From assembly GCF_017254845.1 (NCBI RefSeq), contig NZ_JAFKCU010000001.1, positions 889,048 through 953,047 on the forward strand: a DNA stretch of 64,000 bases. Direction: 5' to 3'. Numbering within the stretch: position 1 is the stretch's first letter; every line of letters begins with the position of its first letter. Of this stretch, positions 61,312 through 64,000 are shown piece after piece. This stretch comes from Algoriphagus pacificus (lineage in GTDB: Bacteria > Bacteroidota > Bacteroidia > Cytophagales > Cyclobacteriaceae). The position numbers and the translations under genes were made by a program. The notes under the pieces were generated by a model, which saw only the letters and a list, made by a program, of their open reading frames with translations, was not told the origin of the DNA and did not search any database.

Positions 61312-62553
61312 TTAAAAAGTTGCCCCAAAGGGTTGGTTATATGTTAAACAATGCAGTCCACCTCCTCCATTGTTATATCCTTCCATATCGATTTGAATAA
61401 TTTTCTTATCAGGGAATGCTTTGCTAAAAATATCGAAAACTTGTTTATCCTTGATTTTCTTGGCCTCCTCTCTACCTTCACGCCAGTATTTTGCCGTAAT
61501 AACGGCATCATTTACAATTAAAAAATTTAAATAGCTGGAAGCGGCAATAATGTTTATTGTATCGCCCTTATTGGCTTTTGGAAAATATGAACGGTTATAA
61601 GAAATGATGTCCTCGTATTTCATTTGAAAAATATAGTGTTCAGGCATAGGTACTCGGATAATTGAAAATGGTTTTCCATTTTGGTCAGTTGCATTTTTGA
61701 GAATTAAATAATTTTCCTCCATCCGCTTATAATTTTCAGCAGTGATCAAGTCTTTGTCCTTTTCCTCCTCCGGAACATAAGAAATCATTATTGTGCTGTC
61801 ATTAACAAACCGGCAAAATTCATCGATATGAGCACCAGCTCCAATTGGCCAAATGTTACCCGGCAGTTCAACTCTATACTCGTCTTCCAACAAACCCTTC
61901 TTTAGCCATATTATTTTTTTCAGATTAAGTTTCCTTTTATACTCTTTCTCAATAGAGTCTTTAGAAAAATCAGGGTTTCGCTGAAACTCATGTTGTTCAA
62001 CTAGAAGAAGTGTCCCCTTACTATTATTTTCTTTACCTCCTCCCTCCCAAACAAGATTTGACTTATCTATTACAGGAATGCTAAGGCTTTCTGCTAGTTT
62101 TACATCAATATTAGTATCCGAAAACTTAGCACACTCTTCCTTAGAGGAGGTAAGTCCATAACAAGCCCAATCAAAATCTACTGTTGCTAGCTCCCCTTTT
62201 TCATTTGTAAGAAATAGTGGACTAATATCTGTGGTTGCCCCAGGTGGATCTGCCTTAAGAAATCGCACTCTGGTTGTGTCTATTCCTTCCTGAATGAATC
62301 TCGATTTTATGATCTCAATAATAGATTCATCTGGAATTAATATAAGAATCTTAGAATAAGGTATTACTTCCTTACAAAGCTCAATAATGAGTGGATCAGC
62401 TGGGGGCATGCTCTTGTCAATCACACCTTCCATCCATGGAATCCAAACGTATTCAGTTGGCTCATATTCTGCAATTAGCCGATAACTATTAGGGTTTTTT
62501 AGATCACCACATCCAACTATTAAGATCAATAGAAAGGCGACTAGACTTTTCAT
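61312..62553 (-). CDS. Agmatine deiminase/bacterial peptidylarginine deiminase-family lipoprotein
   Basis: This 413-residue lipoprotein (lipobox LIVGC, Cys15) has the pentein fold used by agmatine deiminases and Porphyromonas-type peptidylarginine deiminases. Visible active-site residues are His242 and Asp244 (GAGAHIDEF), an EGGG segment (Glu170) and the nucleophile Cys402 in GGGLHCLTYNQP. The N-terminal YEPTEYVWIPW is also typical. Family members hydrolyse a guanidinium group to a ureido group, releasing ammonia. A lipid-anchored location favours an extracytoplasmic peptide or agmatine substrate. Single gene. Confidence 0.85.
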   Translation of the reverse strand: MKSLVAFLLILIVGCGDLKNPNSYRLIAEYEPTEYVWIPWMEGVIDKSMPPADPLIIELCKEVIPYSKILILIPDESIIEIIKSRFIQEGIDTTRVRFLKADPPGATTDISPLFLTNEKGELATVDFDWACYGLTSSKEECAKFSDTNIDVKLAESLSIPVIDKSNLVWEGGGKENNSKGTLLLVEQHEFQRNPDFSKDSIEKEYKRKLNLKKIIWLKKGLLEDEYRVELPGNIWPIGAGAHIDEFCRFVNDSTIMISYVPEEEKDKDLITAENYKRMEENYLILKNATDQNGKPFSIIRVPMPEHYIFQMKYEDIISYNRSYFPKANKGDTINIIAASSYLNFLIVNDAVITAKYWREGREEAKKIKDKQVFDIFSKAFPDKKIIQIDMEGYNNGGGGLHCLTYNQPFGATF

Positions 62554-62962
62554 TTTTTATGAATGGTTTAGGAAAATCTTCACTCAGATTTATGGTATTG
62601 ATATTTTGACAAAATAATTCAAGAAATTATAATTCAATTTTACTTTTTTGCCCTAATGTTAACACCTGAGTAACCGAAGTCTATTAGCCTATTTTATCTC
62701 TATTGACCTTATGATTAGGGGTTTATGAGGCGAAATAACCAAATTAAGAATTCTAGGGATGACTTCAATGGGGATTTTTAATTGCATAGAATTAATCTTT
62801 CTATTTCAAAAAGTTTTCGATTGGAATTTCATACTCTTAAAAATAGAAAAGTGTAGATGTGCTTAACAGTAATCGTGGTCAACGCCTATCCTGGGGCTAA
62901 GAATATTGATTTTTGCTTGACTTATAGACCCGGAAATTTTCTTAGAAAACTTCCTTTTTCCT
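62554..62962. other. 409-bp intergenic region
   Basis: AT-rich sequence between the deiminase gene and the edge esterase gene. I see no gene, hairpin terminator or repeat. It must carry the deiminase promoter. Confidence 0.6.
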
Positions 62963-64000
62963 TTATTTTCTTAACTGCTCTAAACGTTTTATGGCGTTTT
63001 CATTTTGAGGATAAAGCTGCAGAGACTTTTCAAAGCTTGCAACAGCATTTTCTTTTTCTCCTAAGTACAAATAGCCTTCTCCTAGACTATCGTACAAGTT
63101 CGCTGAATTAGGATAAAGTCTCACAGCAAACAGGAATACCCTGATTCCCTGAGATGGATTATTGGGGTTGAAAACCAGCTGAAGTCCAAGGGTATTTAGG
63201 TTGCCTTCAGGAATTTCAAAAGAAGGATGCTTTTTGAGCACTGAATCATAAAGTGTTTCCAGGTTTTCATAATCTTGTCTGGATGCTAAATCATTAAAGT
63301 CCTGAAAAGTGAATGATTCTTCTTCTGCTCTTTTGACTTCTTGGGATATCAATTCCTTTGCTGAAGCTGCATAGTTATTTTCAAGAAAATTGGCTCCTTG
63401 AGGATCATCTTTTAGGGTTGCGTTAAAAAAATTCAAGACATAATTCGACATTAGCTTATAGGATTCCATTATTTCATAATCGGTCTTGTCCTGTCTTGGA
63501 TCCCGATCAGCGAAGAGGACTCCCAAAGTGCTGAAATAACTATGTGTAAGCTTGTGAAATTTTAATTTATAGGCTGGGCTATGACTGAGGCTGTCGAAAA
63601 GCTGGAATTTCGTATTGAGGACAGCATCTATTTTATCTTCCTGCAAAACATTTTCCGGAATATCTTTTTGTGCCATGTGTATGTAGGGTACATCTAAGTT
63701 GCGAGGGTCAAAAAATGGGGATTGGCTCAATAAGTCATATTGATATCGCTCGGTTCCGTCCAAACTTACTAAAGCTTTTACTAGATCATTTCGATTCTGT
63801 GTGATTATCGCGCCTAAGCCCCCAAAGCTAAAGCCCATCAGGGCAATTTTGTCGGTTTCGGAAAGGGGAAACTGACCCGCTTCTTTCAGTAAAAACTCCA
63901 CATCTCTTGCCTGGGTTTCCATTTCCTTGGATAGCTTATTGCTAAACCAACGAGTTTCGGTTCCCCGACTGGGACTTGACAATACTACAAAACCATGGCT
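62963..64000 (-). CDS. Esterase-TPR protein, 5' end cut by the window
   Basis: The frame is open through the right edge: the codons before the first internal start read SHGFVVLSSPSRGTE, a typical alpha/beta-hydrolase strand, so the gene begins outside. Visible are the nucleophile elbow MGFSFGGLG, a middle helical region and a C-terminal TPR (SANLYDSLGEGYLYLGEKEN, then AVASFEKSLQLYP). The layout matches the esterase-TPR gene at 38419-39588, though the catalytic domain is of a different, dienelactone-hydrolase-like type. Confidence 0.85.
   Translation of the reverse strand, partial: SHGFVVLSSPSRGTETRWFSNKLSKEMETQARDVEFLLKEAGQFPLSETDKIALMGFSFGGLGAIITQNRNDLVKALVSLDGTERYQYDLLSQSPFFDPRNLDVPYIHMAQKDIPENVLQEDKIDAVLNTKFQLFDSLSHSPAYKLKFHKLTHSYFSTLGVLFADRDPRQDKTDYEIMESYKLMSNYVLNFFNATLKDDPQGANFLENNYAASAKELISQEVKRAEEESFTFQDFNDLASRQDYENLETLYDSVLKKHPSFEIPEGNLNTLGLQLVFNPNNPSQGIRVFLFAVRLYPNSANLYDSLGEGYLYLGEKENAVASFEKSLQLYPQNENAIKRLEQLRK

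Overview
The window reads as chromosomal DNA of a member of the Bacteroidota, most likely a Cytophagales/Cyclobacteriaceae-type aerobic heterotroph (for example an Algoriphagus relative). This is an inference from moderate-to-low GC, weak ribosome binding sites, many lipoproteins with short basic signal peptides and a lipobox, CAZymes, a sulfatase, several DUF6090 proteins and a periplasmic isoquinoline-1-oxidoreductase-type molybdoenzyme. About 47 protein genes, one tRNA, one gene with an in-frame stop and one clear pseudogene copy are supported.

Layout. 0-9.4 kb: tRNA-Val, a secreted protein, uvrA, a pnuC-NadR-kinase-sulfatase overlapping operon, a class C-type serine hydrolase and a secreted M28 peptidase. 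9.5-17.3 kb: a five-gene plus-strand glycan operon (GH43, GH127-like, GH43, GH2, aldose epimerase), probably for arabinose/xylose/galactose-containing plant or algal glycans, without SusC/SusD in the window. 17.3-23.3 kb: a seven-helix membrane protein resembling transmembrane terpene cyclases, an abutting pair of serine beta-lactam-fold hydrolases, an alpha/beta esterase and a secreted amidohydrolase. 23.5-29.0 kb: a DAB inorganic-carbon uptake operon (small ORF, dabB, dabA) divergent from a LysR regulator with a T-N11-A operator candidate. 29.0-33.7 kb: a membrane protein, a Tat-exported protein and a Tat-exported molybdenum hydroxylase (iorB/iorA).

34.0-38.4 kb: a tight three-gene cassette, ATP-grasp ligase, a 662-residue protein with a papain-like Cys/His/Asn pattern, and an alanine-racemase-family enzyme, preceded by a leader with nested inverted repeats. 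I do not recognise this as a described pathway and rate it the best candidate for an undescribed system. 38.4-43.2 kb: esterase-TPR protein, secreted lipocalin-like protein, serine hydrolase, LytTR membrane regulator, RibD/DHFR-like reductase.

43.2-58.6 kb is the plastic part. A roughly 0.6 kb direct repeat (one decayed, one intact copy of the 5' half of a GNAT-aminotransferase fusion gene plus its upstream DNA) brackets an orphan contractile-tail sheath gene. It is followed by seven DUF6090 paralogues with nearly identical membrane-anchor heads and divergent ectodomains; one has an internal amber codon and one carries an in-frame palindromic insertion. A large secreted beta-propeller protein, a SAP/DUF6434 protein, a VOC protein and a small membrane protein lie among them. 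58.8-64.0 kb: a membrane protein, a lipoprotein amidohydrolase, an agmatine/peptidylarginine-deiminase-type lipoprotein, and an esterase-TPR gene cut by the right edge of the window.

Limits: all assignments come from reading sequence and remembered family motifs; no database search or structure prediction was run.
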